Below are positions 45,036-54,663 of a stretch of DNA of 64,000 nt, one piece after another. The stretch's first letter is position 1. Every line of letters begins with the position of its first letter. The notes beneath the pieces were generated by a model. The model made no database searches and was not told where the DNA came from. It was given only the letters and a program-made list of their open reading frames with translations. The translations under genes were made by a program, and so were the position numbers. Origin of the DNA: Crocinitomix algicola (lineage in GTDB: Bacteria > Bacteroidota > Bacteroidia > Flavobacteriales_D > Crocinitomicaceae); contig NZ_LYPF02000016.1 of NCBI RefSeq assembly GCF_001661595.2, forward strand, positions 113,571 through 177,570, written 5' to 3'.

Positions 45036-45755
45036 ATGCAATTAAGAAAAGTTAATATTGAAAAAGTACTGTTTCTGGATATCGAAACTGTTCCGCAAGT
45101 ATATGAATTCAAAGATCTAGACGATAAAACTGCCGAATTATACTTGCACAAGAACAAATTTATTCAAGAACGCGACGAACTAACCAATGAACAGGTATAC
45201 GAAAGAGCAGGGGTGTTTGCTGAATTTGGTAAAATTGTTTGCATCTCTTGCGGAATTGTAACAGAACAGTCTGGAGCAAAGTCAATTCGAATGAAATCAT
45301 TTGCCAGTGATGATGAGAAGGAATTATTAACCGAATTTGCAGACTTATTAAATCGGCATTATAATTCTCCATTTCACATTTTGTGCGGACACAACGCCAA
45401 AGAGTTTGATTTTCCATTTATTGCTAGACGTATGTTAGTGCTTGGTATAGATTTACCAGCGGCCTTAGACATTGCCGGGAAAAAACCATGGGAAATTAAT
45501 CATCTTGATACAATGGAACTTTGGAAGTTTGGAGATTATAAGCATTATACCTCAATGAGTTTATTGTGTCATCTGTTTAATGTACCAACTCCTAAAGATG
45601 ACATTTCTGGAGCTGATGTAGCCAGAGTTTATTATGAAGAAAATGACTTGGAACGCATAGTAACCTATTGTCAGAAAGATGTTGTGGCCTTAATACAACT
45701 TTTTTTAAGGTTTAGAAATGAACCTTTGGTTGAAGAAGAGGATATCAACACATAA
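45036..45755 (+). CDS. PolB-type 3'-5' exonuclease (DnaQ-like)
   Basis: The 239-residue protein has the DEDD exonuclease motifs: FLDIETVP (Asp15, Glu17), CGHNAKEFDFPF for motif II and TYCQKDVVALI for motif III. It matches the family described as a predicted exonuclease related to the proofreading domain of family B polymerases, but has no polymerase domain. The probable role is DNA or RNA 3' end trimming during repair. A TPR protein gene follows after 11 bases, so they may form an operon. Confidence 0.88.
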   Translation: MQLRKVNIEKVLFLDIETVPQVYEFKDLDDKTAELYLHKNKFIQERDELTNEQVYERAGVFAEFGKIVCISCGIVTEQSGAKSIRMKSFASDDEKELLTEFADLLNRHYNSPFHILCGHNAKEFDFPFIARRMLVLGIDLPAALDIAGKKPWEINHLDTMELWKFGDYKHYTSMSLLCHLFNVPTPKDDISGADVARVYYEENDLERIVTYCQKDVVALIQLFLRFRNEPLVEEEDINT

Positions 45756-45766
45756 AACATAAGCTT

Positions 45767-46882
45767 ATGCAAATAAAATTGTGCTTATTATTTGTATTTA
45801 TTCTATTCGGATTTAATGGTCAATCCTGTGTTAACACCTACCACACTGTTGACGCCCATGGAAATATTCATGAATTAGGGCAAACTGGGTTTAGAGGATT
45901 CAATAAAAACTTCAACTTACCTAAAATTAACCGTAATCTTCCCGATTTATTAAAAAAAATAGAAGTTGAAAAATCTCCATACCTATTATCCGATTACGCC
46001 ATTTTGTTAATGAAAGCAGGAAAAACGGCAGAAGCATTAGAAATTTTGCAAGTTTTAAGTGTTCACCTGCCAAATGAATATAAAATTGCAGCCAATTTAG
46101 GAACAGCTTATGAACTAAACGGACAATTGGATAGTGCTTTAGTTTATATACAAAAAGGACTTGACATCAACCCAAACTCGCATGAAGGTAGCGAATGGGT
46201 CCATGTGCGAATTTTAGAGACTAAGATCGCTATGTTGGATCAACCTAATTTGTTAGATAATCGATCTGTTTTGCAACTCACAGCGAAAGAAATTGTGGAT
46301 ACTTCAGTTCGTAACCATATCGAAATTCAAATTCGGGAGCGCTTTCCATTTTGTCCTGGGCCCGACCCAATCATGGCTTCTTTGCTTATTGATTTAGGTG
46401 ATTGTTACGCAGAAACATTTTCGTTTGAATATGCAAAAGCATTTTATAACATGGCAGAAGGATATTATGGAGCAGATCAAGACCTCGTTCGAGCTAAAAC
46501 TCAAAAAATGTTGGAATTAAGAGCAAAAAATAAAGGAGTTAAAGCTGATGATTCGTTCCATGATGGCATGGATATAACTATTTCAGGAGTACGTTATAGA
46601 GACATCATCGACGACAATAATTCTGATGAATTTAAAATTGATTGGACAAAACATAATCACGATCCCAAATCCTTATTGTCTTTGGTTAAACTTGATTCAA
46701 TCCAGCCTTTCCAATCAATTGAAATAGCTAAAGCAGAAAACGAATTACTCGAAACACATGAGGAATCAACACCTGAAAACAACAGCACCAACTATAAAAT
46801 GATATTTATAATTGGTGCCATAATTATTGCGGGAATACTTTTCTTAATTTTCAGAAGAAAGACTAATTCACATCGAAAATAG
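45767..46882 (+). CDS. TPR protein with C-terminal membrane helix
   Basis: The 371-residue protein starts with a signal peptide (MQIKLCLLFVFILFGFNGQS) and holds TPR-like repeats at about 70-150 (KTAEALEILQVLSVHLPNEY, then NGQLDSALVYIQKGLDINPN). A single membrane helix (MIFIIGAIIIAGILFLIF, about 346-363) precedes a basic tail RRKTNSHRK. Most of the protein is therefore on the periplasmic side. The function is unknown. The 3' end overlaps the convergent next gene by 20 bases. Confidence 0.7.
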   Translation: MQIKLCLLFVFILFGFNGQSCVNTYHTVDAHGNIHELGQTGFRGFNKNFNLPKINRNLPDLLKKIEVEKSPYLLSDYAILLMKAGKTAEALEILQVLSVHLPNEYKIAANLGTAYELNGQLDSALVYIQKGLDINPNSHEGSEWVHVRILETKIAMLDQPNLLDNRSVLQLTAKEIVDTSVRNHIEIQIRERFPFCPGPDPIMASLLIDLGDCYAETFSFEYAKAFYNMAEGYYGADQDLVRAKTQKMLELRAKNKGVKADDSFHDGMDITISGVRYRDIIDDNNSDEFKIDWTKHNHDPKSLLSLVKLDSIQPFQSIEIAKAENELLETHEESTPENNSTNYKMIFIIGAIIIAGILFLIFRRKTNSHRK

Positions 46883-47912
46883 CAAAGCCTAATTTACTTT
46901 TATATTGGTGAACATACATTCTTCTACCATCTTCCATATCAAAACCAATTGACCCCAATAACAATGTTCCTTGATCAGCATAAATGTCCTGAATATTCCA
47001 CGTCAGAGGCTCTAATTCTTTATTGAGAACCACCTGATTAATCGCAGGTCTTTCTTTCAAGTGTGAATTAAATAAATAGAACAGTTTATCATTTTTTAGT
47101 TCCACTTGAAAAGATAATTTATCTTGATTAATCATAGATTTAGCAAATTTGTCAATTATTTTTTCATTGTGTTTACCAATGGTGCCATTTACAATAACTA
47201 ATCTACCTGTATAATAGGTGCGTGATCCGGTTCCTGTAGATGATGTGGTAGTAACAATCCATTGTTCTTCTAAATTCAAAAAAGCACTGTTTTTATCTGA
47301 AACAACACCTTTGTTCACCAAGTATTTAGATCGCTTGCTTGACGTAACTTTTTCACTCAATCGTTCCACTTTTGTGTCCTCTAATTTCAGGTCTACTAAA
47401 TTATAGGTTAATATTTGTGTACTATTTGGATAAAAATCAGACTTTTTATGTTCACCCATAATGGAAGAAACGTAGCGTTTTACATCTTCTTCATTTACAT
47501 TCAATCTAAAAAAATTATTGTCTTGGGACTTATCCAATTCCACGGCATGATATTCTTCCTTCCCATGATCACGTACACCGATATACAATTCATTGTCATT
47601 CATTTCTAATGAAATAATTACATCATCCGAAAGTAAGTGAGCTTCGATAATTGAATACTTTGTTTGGTAAGAATTCTTTAGGTCTAAATTCTCATTATAC
47701 AGATTTAATTTTTTTCCATCATAACAAATAAAGTTATTGTTTACAGGAGAGCGTCGATAGCCGTATATAAAATCATCAAGTTGAAGATGATCAAGGTACA
47801 TTACATCTTTAATGGTTGTTGTTTTTACTTCATTTGATGCACCAATTGAGGAGATTGTTATTGAATTTTCAAACGGATCCATCTCAACTACTCGTTTGGT
47901 ATCACCTACCAT
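46863..47912 (-). CDS. Hypothetical protein, probably 5'-truncated by frameshift
   Basis: The open frame encodes 349 residues with no signal peptide, beginning MVGDTKRVVEMDPFEN. Strand-rich WD/propeller-like stretches are present (YRRSPVNNNFICYDGKKLNL, VSSIMGEHKKSDFYPNS). The frame continues upstream for 32 sense codons (to 48008) without a start, ending at a stop, so the annotated Met is probably internal. The preceding remnant suggests the native gene was longer and is broken. No family is recognised. Confidence 0.55.
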   Translation of the reverse strand: MVGDTKRVVEMDPFENSITISSIGASNEVKTTTIKDVMYLDHLQLDDFIYGYRRSPVNNNFICYDGKKLNLYNENLDLKNSYQTKYSIIEAHLLSDDVIISLEMNDNELYIGVRDHGKEEYHAVELDKSQDNNFFRLNVNEEDVKRYVSSIMGEHKKSDFYPNSTQILTYNLVDLKLEDTKVERLSEKVTSSKRSKYLVNKGVVSDKNSAFLNLEEQWIVTTTSSTGTGSRTYYTGRLVIVNGTIGKHNEKIIDKFAKSMINQDKLSFQVELKNDKLFYLFNSHLKERPAINQVVLNKELEPLTWNIQDIYADQGTLLLGSIGFDMEDGRRMYVHQYKSKLGFAIFDVN

Positions 47913-48076
47913 GTAGCCATCAATTGCAATCGAGTTACTTAGGTTATTAACTTCAACTTCAGTTTGTAAGGAAAGATCCTCGTTTACCGTATAAATAGTT
48001 CCAGTTTCCTAATTTTTACCGTTTGGGTTTGATATCCTTCTTTACGTAATTCTATTTTTTGGCTAATGGCAGCAGG
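47913..48076 (-). pseudogene. Broken 5' part of the gene at 46863, PEGA-like
   Basis: In a second frame (48076 to 47984) the minus strand reads PAAISQKIELRKEGYQTQTV then KIRKLELF, which resembles the PEGA domain core (IxLxKxGYxxxTxxI). The frame of the downstream gene (ETGTIYTVNEDLSLQ...) is open over 47913-48008. The two overlap at 47984-48008, so a one-base deletion near 48006-48010 would join them. A stop at 48077-48079 cuts the PEGA frame upstream, so at least two lesions exist. Confidence 0.6.
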
Positions 48077-48163
48077 TTAGTAAGCGCTATGAATATGTAT
48101 TAAATACATACAGTTAACATCGTTTAATCTAAGATGTTTATGACAACACCTGTTGATAAATTA

Positions 48164-48931
48164 TCAAAAACCTAACTCAAAATAACCGTTTGCTATCGAA
48201 TAAGCTATAAAGAGTTGTACACCGTTAAAAAGAAAATGCAATATGATATTGTATTTTATATTTTTAAAGCGCAGATAGATAAAAGCTAGTAAGCATCCCG
48301 CAGCAAACATAACAAGTACATTTAAAGGTTGCATATGACTCATAGCAAATATTGTTGAAGACATTAGAATCGCCCCCACCTCACTAATGCCAGAGGCAAG
48401 CATTTTATTAATTAAAAAACCTCTGAATACTAGCTCTTCAAATATAGCTGGAACTAGTCCTAATACAACAATTGAAAAAATTAACTGAACAGGATTATTG
48501 TGATAAACGATTAATTCTTGCAATGCTTCATTTTTAGCCTGGTATGCTAATACTCCAGGCGGTAATATGGGACGTATAAGTTCATTGATCCATGACAGTA
48601 TTGGCATTGAGAAATACAATAAAATCAAGGCTATTAGCGTGAACAAAATGGGCCTCCATTTTAAACGGTCTGTATGAATCAAATCTGAATATCGTTGACC
48701 AGATAATTTCAAAAACAAAAGGAAGGATAGTAGAAAGTAGAAAACCTGAGAAAAGAAAATTCGGCTTATTAACATTCGAGGATCTTTCCAATTTATATTT
48801 AGGAGTACATCATAATCAACAACAGCGGATAATGCCAGCGAAAAAATCAAGTCACCCATAAGCGACATGAAAATCATGATAAAAATGAAAAATATTACTT
48901 GAGCTCCTGGGGAGAATGATCGAATAGGCAT
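48164..48931 (-). CDS. CPBP-family intramembrane metalloprotease
   Basis: The 255-residue protein has about seven membrane helices, with the CPBP motifs EELVFRGFLI (EExxxR) and FAMSHMQPL (FxxxH), plus a later N in LHFLFNGVQ. The start overlaps the rodA stop by one base, so it is the last gene of the elongasome operon. A link to cell-wall growth is suggested only by position. It differs clearly from the other CPBP protein at 30087. Confidence 0.88.
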   Translation of the reverse strand: MPIRSFSPGAQVIFFIFIMIFMSLMGDLIFSLALSAVVDYDVLLNINWKDPRMLISRIFFSQVFYFLLSFLLFLKLSGQRYSDLIHTDRLKWRPILFTLIALILLYFSMPILSWINELIRPILPPGVLAYQAKNEALQELIVYHNNPVQLIFSIVVLGLVPAIFEELVFRGFLINKMLASGISEVGAILMSSTIFAMSHMQPLNVLVMFAAGCLLAFIYLRFKNIKYNIILHFLFNGVQLFIAYSIANGYFELGF

Positions 48932-50316
48932 TATTTCAAGACAATTTTACGTTCTGAGTCTAATTTGAGAAGAATAAAAATGAGGACAGAAAATGACATC
49001 ATTGCTGATCCTCCGTAACTAAAGAATGGTAAAGGAATTCCAATCACTGGGGCTAAACCGATTGCCATTCCTACATTAATTAAAAAGTGATAAAAGAAAA
49101 TGGCTCCAACACAATAGCCATAAACTCTTGTAAAAATTGAACGTTGACGCTCGGCTATTACTACAATTTTCAGCAATAGAAACGTGTACAAAAGAACCAA
49201 AAATAAAGAGCCTACAAAGCCTCGCTCTTCTGACCAAGTACAAAAAATAAAGTCAGTACTTTGCATTGGTACATGCTTCTGACTGGCATTTGCTAGTGTG
49301 GCGGATTTGTAACCTTTTCCCATAAATCCGCCCGATCCAATTGCAGCCTTTGCTCGGTTAATATTATATCCTTTCCCGTCTGGGTCATCAATTTTACCGA
49401 GTAATAAATCAATTCGTACTTTTTGGTGCGGCTGCAGAATTGTGGAGTATCCCAATTCTACGAAATTCACAAAAATTACGGCAACAATAAAACTGCCGAT
49501 GATTGAGCGATAAAGTGATTTACGATTCCTTTTTAAGATGAAAGATTTAACCAGTAAAGCGAGAATTCCGGCGATGACGATAAGTGCTAAGATGATGCCT
49601 GTATTTCCGGATAGTTTAATTTTAAATATTGGAAATAGAAAACTTGAATCAGAAACAAGTAAAGTAATGACCGCGATTATGACCGCAACGAGAATAAAAA
49701 GTAATATATTACCTGCGTAGCCTTCACGATATAAAACAAGAATAAAAGAGGTAAATACAATAAATGTTCCCGCGTCCGGTTGGAGCAATACAAGCGCACA
49801 AGGCAAACCTAAAATAAGGGCAATGCCTTTATTTTTTTGAATGAACGGTACAAGACCCCATAAACTGGCTAATCCTAGGTTTTTTGTCACTCTTTTTCTG
49901 GTTTTCGCACTACTATTAATGTCGATATAGCGGGCTAAAGCAAGAGCAACACCAATTTTTGCAAATTCAGAAGGTTGAATACCCACACTGCCAAAACCAA
50001 ACCAAGAGCGTGCACCATTAATAGGTGAAGTAAACAATACTCCAATTAACAAGAGCATGGTAGCACCATAGGCCCAATAAGCGTATTTCCGAATGAATGA
50101 TGACTCTAGAAAGAGGACAATGACTCCTAAAAAAAGTGAAACACCAAACCACATAATCTGTTTTCCATGTTCGGTGTCTAGATTAAACAAGCCAGGTTTA
50201 TCAGGATTATAAACAGCAGAGTATACATTACTAATCCCGAATATAACAAGTATCACATAGGTAGCTAGCAGCGCCCAGTCAATATTGGAGAATAATTTAT
50301 TGTCCTGCGTTCTCAT
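48931..50316 (-). CDS. rodA: Peptidoglycan glycosyltransferase RodA
   Basis: This integral membrane SEDS-family polymerase extends glycan strands during cell elongation with PBP2. The 461-residue protein has about ten helices. SEDS hallmarks are NGARSWFGFGSVGIQPSEFA, the conserved WSEERGFVGSL (Trp-Ser-Glu-Glu) and IPLPFFSYGGSAMMSF near the C-terminus. The ATG overlaps the mrdA stop (ATGA) and the CPBP gene follows directly. The family normally needs PBP2, MreC and MreD, all encoded upstream here. Confidence 0.95.
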   Translation of the reverse strand: MRTQDNKLFSNIDWALLATYVILVIFGISNVYSAVYNPDKPGLFNLDTEHGKQIMWFGVSLFLGVIVLFLESSFIRKYAYWAYGATMLLLIGVLFTSPINGARSWFGFGSVGIQPSEFAKIGVALALARYIDINSSAKTRKRVTKNLGLASLWGLVPFIQKNKGIALILGLPCALVLLQPDAGTFIVFTSFILVLYREGYAGNILLFILVAVIIAVITLLVSDSSFLFPIFKIKLSGNTGIILALIVIAGILALLVKSFILKRNRKSLYRSIIGSFIVAVIFVNFVELGYSTILQPHQKVRIDLLLGKIDDPDGKGYNINRAKAAIGSGGFMGKGYKSATLANASQKHVPMQSTDFIFCTWSEERGFVGSLFLVLLYTFLLLKIVVIAERQRSIFTRVYGYCVGAIFFYHFLINVGMAIGLAPVIGIPLPFFSYGGSAMMSFSVLIFILLKLDSERKIVLK

Positions 50317-52163
50317 TTTCTTATAATATCATCCTCGTCGGGAATGAGGTTGGCATTTAAAATTCGATTTTCTTTAACGGTGTCTTGAATTGTACGGTTG
50401 ATATATTTTTCGATCATTAAACTTGCAACTGGTGCAGACCATGTACCTCCAAAACCTGAATTTTCAATAAATACGGAAATTGCAATTTGCGGGTTTTCTC
50501 GAGGTGCAAAAGCCATAAAATTAGAATGGTCCGTTAGCTGATAACGTTTGCCATTTATATTTTTAAAGTTTTCCACGGTTCCTGTTTTACCGCATACAGC
50601 AATACTGTCCATTCTAGCTCGACGGGCTGTTCCTCCCGCCTCATGTACAACGCGCCACATTCCATCAATTACCGGTTCAAAATAGGCCGAATCAACCATG
50701 GTGTAATTGGGTTGGCTGTATATATCTGGAACGTCTCCTCCTTCAATATCTTTAATGAAATGAGGATAATAATAATAGCCTCTGTTTGCAATTATGGCTG
50801 CAAGGTTTGCCATTTCAAGCGGCGTAATAGTTACCTCCCCTTGACCTATGGCAATTGATTGAACAGTACTAAAAGCCCAATTGAAGTTGAGATGTTCATT
50901 ATAGTATTTTGTATCCGGAACGTTTCCTCGTGTTTCAGTGGGAAAATCTGTATGTAAATTAGTTCCAATTCCAAAACTTCTCACATATTTTGCCCAAATA
51001 TCCATTCCAATTGCAGCATCTTTAAAAATATTATTGCTTTTACCCTGTTGTACTATTCTTCGTGTTAATGAAACAAAATAAGGATTACAAGACATTTTAA
51101 CCGCATCAGAAACATTTTGTGCTGTTGGATGATTGTGGCAGCCAATTAAACTCTTATTGCAAGCAAAACTCGAATTTTCTGTAATAACCCCTTCCTGCAT
51201 TCCAGCTAACGCCATTACTGTTTTAAAAATTGAGCCTGGCATATATGCTGTATTAATTGATCGATTAATCAAAGGCAATAAGGTGTCTTTATAGAGTGCC
51301 GTGTAGTTTTCTCCTAGATGTCTTCCAACAAGTAGGTTGGGGTCGTAAGATGGGGCTGAAACCATGGCTAATATTTCGCCAGTTGAAGGTTCAATAGCCA
51401 CAATACTTCCGAGCTTGTTTTGCATTAGTTTTTCACCATAAGCTTGCAATTCCCAATCGATTGAAAGACTGATGTTTTTGCCTTGCTTTGCTAATGTGTC
51501 GTATTTGCCATTTTCATATTCTCCAGTTGCAATACCAATGGCGTCCTGCAAGTAATATTTCACACCACGTTGACCACGCAGTTGTTTTTCGTACATCTTC
51601 TCAATCCCCATCCTTCCAATATAATCACCCGATTTATAGTAGTTGTCTTTGGATATATCTCCTTTGTTGACCTCATTCATATATCCTAAAACGTGGGCCG
51701 CAATTTGTTTAGGATATACGCGTAATGTTCTTGCTACTTCAAAAAATCCAGGATATTTATAGAGTTCTGGAGCAATAAGAGAAAATTCATCCGGTGGAAT
51801 TTGTCGAACGATTTCCGAAGGTTTACGCATGGAATATTTTCGCGCTTTAATCATTCTAGCGGTATATTCTTCCATACTAATGCCAACCAATTTGCAAAAA
51901 GCGACACTGTCTGTGTTTTTGGTTTGGCGCGGTACTACTTTTATATCATAATAAATTTCATTGCCGATTATTTTAGTTTGATTTCGATCGTAGACAATTC
52001 CGCGAGAAGGATAAGTTAGAATTTTATTTTCGGATATTTGTGCAGCTCTTTCTTTCCACTTATCATCCACCACTTGCATGTAGAATAAACGAACAATAAA
52101 GGTAATTGGAATCAGAACAAAGAGAAGTGCGATGACATATTTTCTGTTATCAATATTTTTCAT
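50313..52163 (-). CDS. mrdA: Penicillin-binding protein 2 (MrdA)
   Basis: This is the elongation-specific transpeptidase. The 616-residue protein has a short cytoplasmic tail, one membrane helix (about 10-30), a dimerisation/pedestal domain (about 45-200) and a transpeptidase domain (about 245-600). The active site is YMPGSIFK with Ser311 and Lys314. SCN appears in KMSCNPYF and the KTG motif in CGKTGTVENF. It overlaps mreD at its start by 4 bases and rodA at its end by 4 bases. Confidence 0.95.
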   Translation of the reverse strand: MKNIDNRKYVIALLFVLIPITFIVRLFYMQVVDDKWKERAAQISENKILTYPSRGIVYDRNQTKIIGNEIYYDIKVVPRQTKNTDSVAFCKLVGISMEEYTARMIKARKYSMRKPSEIVRQIPPDEFSLIAPELYKYPGFFEVARTLRVYPKQIAAHVLGYMNEVNKGDISKDNYYKSGDYIGRMGIEKMYEKQLRGQRGVKYYLQDAIGIATGEYENGKYDTLAKQGKNISLSIDWELQAYGEKLMQNKLGSIVAIEPSTGEILAMVSAPSYDPNLLVGRHLGENYTALYKDTLLPLINRSINTAYMPGSIFKTVMALAGMQEGVITENSSFACNKSLIGCHNHPTAQNVSDAVKMSCNPYFVSLTRRIVQQGKSNNIFKDAAIGMDIWAKYVRSFGIGTNLHTDFPTETRGNVPDTKYYNEHLNFNWAFSTVQSIAIGQGEVTITPLEMANLAAIIANRGYYYYPHFIKDIEGGDVPDIYSQPNYTMVDSAYFEPVIDGMWRVVHEAGGTARRARMDSIAVCGKTGTVENFKNINGKRYQLTDHSNFMAFAPRENPQIAISVFIENSGFGGTWSAPVASLMIEKYINRTIQDTVKENRILNANLIPDEDDIIRK

Positions 52164-52675
52164 TTTTTAGAAGGCTTGTAAAAAATGTATTGAAATAAAA
52201 TGATCAAAGCAAGTGAAAAAACAATGCTAAATAATGCTTTTAAGACAATGTGAAAAAATTGATCAAATCGAAGAATCTCGATGACAAAGAACCACAAATG
52301 ATGAATGAATAAAAGAATACTTGCATAAGTTAAAAACCAAAGTTTGCCCATATCGTGAATGGTGGGAAGAAGCACCGTATCGTATCCATCACGAGGCTTG
52401 ATTAAATTTAAAATTCCCGGTCTTAAATATCCAATTACCAAAGCAGCAGATGCATTTAAACCAAATGTGTTGCTAAACATATCAACAGAAAGTCCTAAAA
52501 TAACCGCGACAAGCATCGTCACTGTGACACCCAATTCAAACGGCAACATCATAATCATAATCGGATAAATCATCGGATTTAGATATTCATTGATTTGAAT
52601 ATTGTCCACCACAAGTCCTTGAATGAGAACAATTAACACGAAGTATACACCATATTTTATCCATGTATTATTCAT
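52160..52675 (-). CDS. mreD: Rod shape-determining protein MreD
   Basis: The 171-residue membrane protein has about five helices and is the usual small MreD. It begins with a helix after NNTWIKYG and has FELGVTVTMLVAVILGLSVD, a typical MreD stretch. It connects MreC to the RodA-PBP2 machinery. It overlaps mreC by 8 bases and mrdA by 4, so expression is coupled. Identification is partly from context since MreD is poorly conserved. Confidence 0.88.
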   Translation of the reverse strand: MNNTWIKYGVYFVLIVLIQGLVVDNIQINEYLNPMIYPIMIMMLPFELGVTVTMLVAVILGLSVDMFSNTFGLNASAALVIGYLRPGILNLIKPRDGYDTVLLPTIHDMGKLWFLTYASILLFIHHLWFFVIEILRFDQFFHIVLKALFSIVFSLALIILFQYIFYKPSKK

Positions 52676-53501
52676 CTTCTTCTATCCTACTTTCTAATTT
52701 TAGTTGTTCTTGTTGCATTAAGTTTTTTACAATGTACACGTTGTAAACGGCATTGTAATTTACAGCAAGCTTAATTCTTAATGAGATGGTTTGTTCGCCT
52801 TCTTTTTTTACAATTTCAGCTATATTACCAACGGGAATTCCTTCAGGAAATTTTGTAGCTCCGCCCCGCGTAACCACTTCATCTCCAATTTCGAGTGGAA
52901 TATCTCTTTTAACTTCTTGAATTTGGCCATATTCATTATCAATCCCATCCCAGTTCAACAACCAATATTCATTGTTTTTTTTAAGCTTTACATTTACTCT
53001 AATTTTATCCGATAAAACGGTCATTACAATGGCAAAATGTTTGGAGACATCCGTTACTATGCCAATTACACCCTGTGATGAAATTACACCCATGCCCTTT
53101 TCAACACCTTGATTGCTGCCCTGATTTAAGGTAAAATAATTATTGCGTTTGGTGTATTTGGCATCAATTACTGTAGCGGGTATGTATTGAAATTGTTGTT
53201 TTTTAAGGGTGTCATTTACGTAAAATAGGTCGCCTTGTAAATGATAATAGCTCTCTGGTAAAAGTGCTCTAAGGCGTGCGTTTTCTTCCAGAAGTGCTTC
53301 ATTGGCTTCTTCTAAACCAAAATGCTTAGTAATGTTGTGTTTTTTCTCGACGAACCAGCCAATAAAAGCCGAAGAAGTATTCGCCATTCTTGCACGATGA
53401 TAATTTTTACTGTTAAAAAAAAGCGTCAAAACAATTACCTGAAGAATGAAAAAGATTAAAAAATCTCTAAACTTTCTTAAGAATTGAATTAAGTTTCGCA
53501 T
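52668..53501 (-). CDS. mreC: Rod shape-determining protein MreC
   Basis: The 277-residue protein has one N-terminal membrane helix (FLIFFILQVIVLTLFF), a coiled segment (about 55-80) and a periplasmic beta-barrel pair. The conserved core NQGSNQGVEKGMGVISSQG and VVTRGGATKFPEGIPVG matches MreC. The protein forms filaments that activate PBP2-RodA. The gene lies 39 bases after mreB and overlaps mreD by 8 bases. Confidence 0.93.
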   Translation of the reverse strand: MRNLIQFLRKFRDFLIFFILQVIVLTLFFNSKNYHRARMANTSSAFIGWFVEKKHNITKHFGLEEANEALLEENARLRALLPESYYHLQGDLFYVNDTLKKQQFQYIPATVIDAKYTKRNNYFTLNQGSNQGVEKGMGVISSQGVIGIVTDVSKHFAIVMTVLSDKIRVNVKLKKNNEYWLLNWDGIDNEYGQIQEVKRDIPLEIGDEVVTRGGATKFPEGIPVGNIAEIVKKEGEQTISLRIKLAVNYNAVYNVYIVKNLMQQEQLKLESRIEEDE

Positions 53502-53540
53502 TGTAGATTAACATTCTTCTGTCACGTACGTTGAATAAAA

Positions 53541-54566
53541 TTATCGCATCAAGAATTGGAAACGACCGATATTCTTCAGTGCGATACTTGTTCCTCGAGC
53601 CACTGCTCTTAACGGATCTTCTGCGATATGGATCGGTAATTTAGTTTTTTCTGATATACGACTATCCAGTCCTCTTAGCATTGATCCACCCCCCGCTAAA
53701 TAAATCCCCGTTTTATAAATATCAGCTGATAATTCAGGTGGGGTCATTTCTAATGCAGTTAAAATTGCTTCCTCTATTTTCGAAATACTCTTATCTAAAG
53801 CATGAGCAACTTCTGAATAGGTAATAGAAATTTCTTTAGGTATTCCAGTCATCAAATCACGACCTCGAACAGCAAACGGAGCTGGTGCTTTATCTCCTAA
53901 GTCAGTTAACGCACTTCCAACCTCAATTTTAATTTGTTCAGCAGTACGTTCACCGACCAAAATATTATGCTGGCGGCGCATGTACTCTTCAATGTCTGTT
54001 GTAAAGTCATCTCCAGCAACTCGTATTGACTTATCACATACAATTCCTCCAAGAGCGATAACGGCAATTTCTGATGTACCTCCACCTATGTCAATAATCA
54101 TGTTACCCATCGGTTCTTCCACATCAATTCCAATACCTATTGCAGCAGCCATTGGTTCATGAATCAAATAAACCTCTTTTGCGCCGGCATGCTCACAACT
54201 ATCTCTAACGGCACGTTTTTCAACTTCAGTAATACCAGATGGAATACAAACAACCATTCTAAGCGAAGGACTAATTAAACGATTTCCAGTATGAATCATT
54301 TTAATCATTCCTCTAATCATCTGTTCTGCAGATTCAAAATCGGCAATTACACCATCCTTTAAAGGCCTAATAGTCTCGATTAATTTATGGGTTTTCCCAT
54401 GCATTTGTTGTGCTTGTTTTCCAATAGCAACAATTGCTCCGCTTTGTATATCTTTTGCGACAATCGAGGGTTCGTCAACTGCAACTTTATCATTCATTAT
54501 GATTAAGGTATTCGCTGTCCCTAGGTCAATCGCAATCTCGCGTGTTAAAAAATCAAATAGTCCCAT
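53541..54566 (-). CDS. mreB: Rod shape-determining protein MreB
   Basis: This actin-like cytoskeletal ATPase positions the elongasome. The 341-residue protein carries the phosphate motifs DLGTANTLI (phosphate 1) and IDIGGGTSEIAVIAL (phosphate 2), the adenosine motif AGGGSMLRGLD and a C-terminal ARGTSIAL. It begins MGLFDFLTREIAIDLG, where the first residues can form the usual membrane-binding segment. It starts the mreBCD-mrdA-rodA operon and lies 97 bases downstream of purH. Confidence 0.97.
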   Translation of the reverse strand: MGLFDFLTREIAIDLGTANTLIIMNDKVAVDEPSIVAKDIQSGAIVAIGKQAQQMHGKTHKLIETIRPLKDGVIADFESAEQMIRGMIKMIHTGNRLISPSLRMVVCIPSGITEVEKRAVRDSCEHAGAKEVYLIHEPMAAAIGIGIDVEEPMGNMIIDIGGGTSEIAVIALGGIVCDKSIRVAGDDFTTDIEEYMRRQHNILVGERTAEQIKIEVGSALTDLGDKAPAPFAVRGRDLMTGIPKEISITYSEVAHALDKSISKIEEAILTALEMTPPELSADIYKTGIYLAGGGSMLRGLDSRISEKTKLPIHIAEDPLRAVARGTSIALKNIGRFQFLMR

Positions 54567-54663
54567 TGAGGCATTTATTAAGTCTGTAAATTATCTTGTT
54601 TTTTACTGTAAGTGTTAAAAAAAGTTACTCAATATACACTTTACAATTAGATATTCAGTGCGT

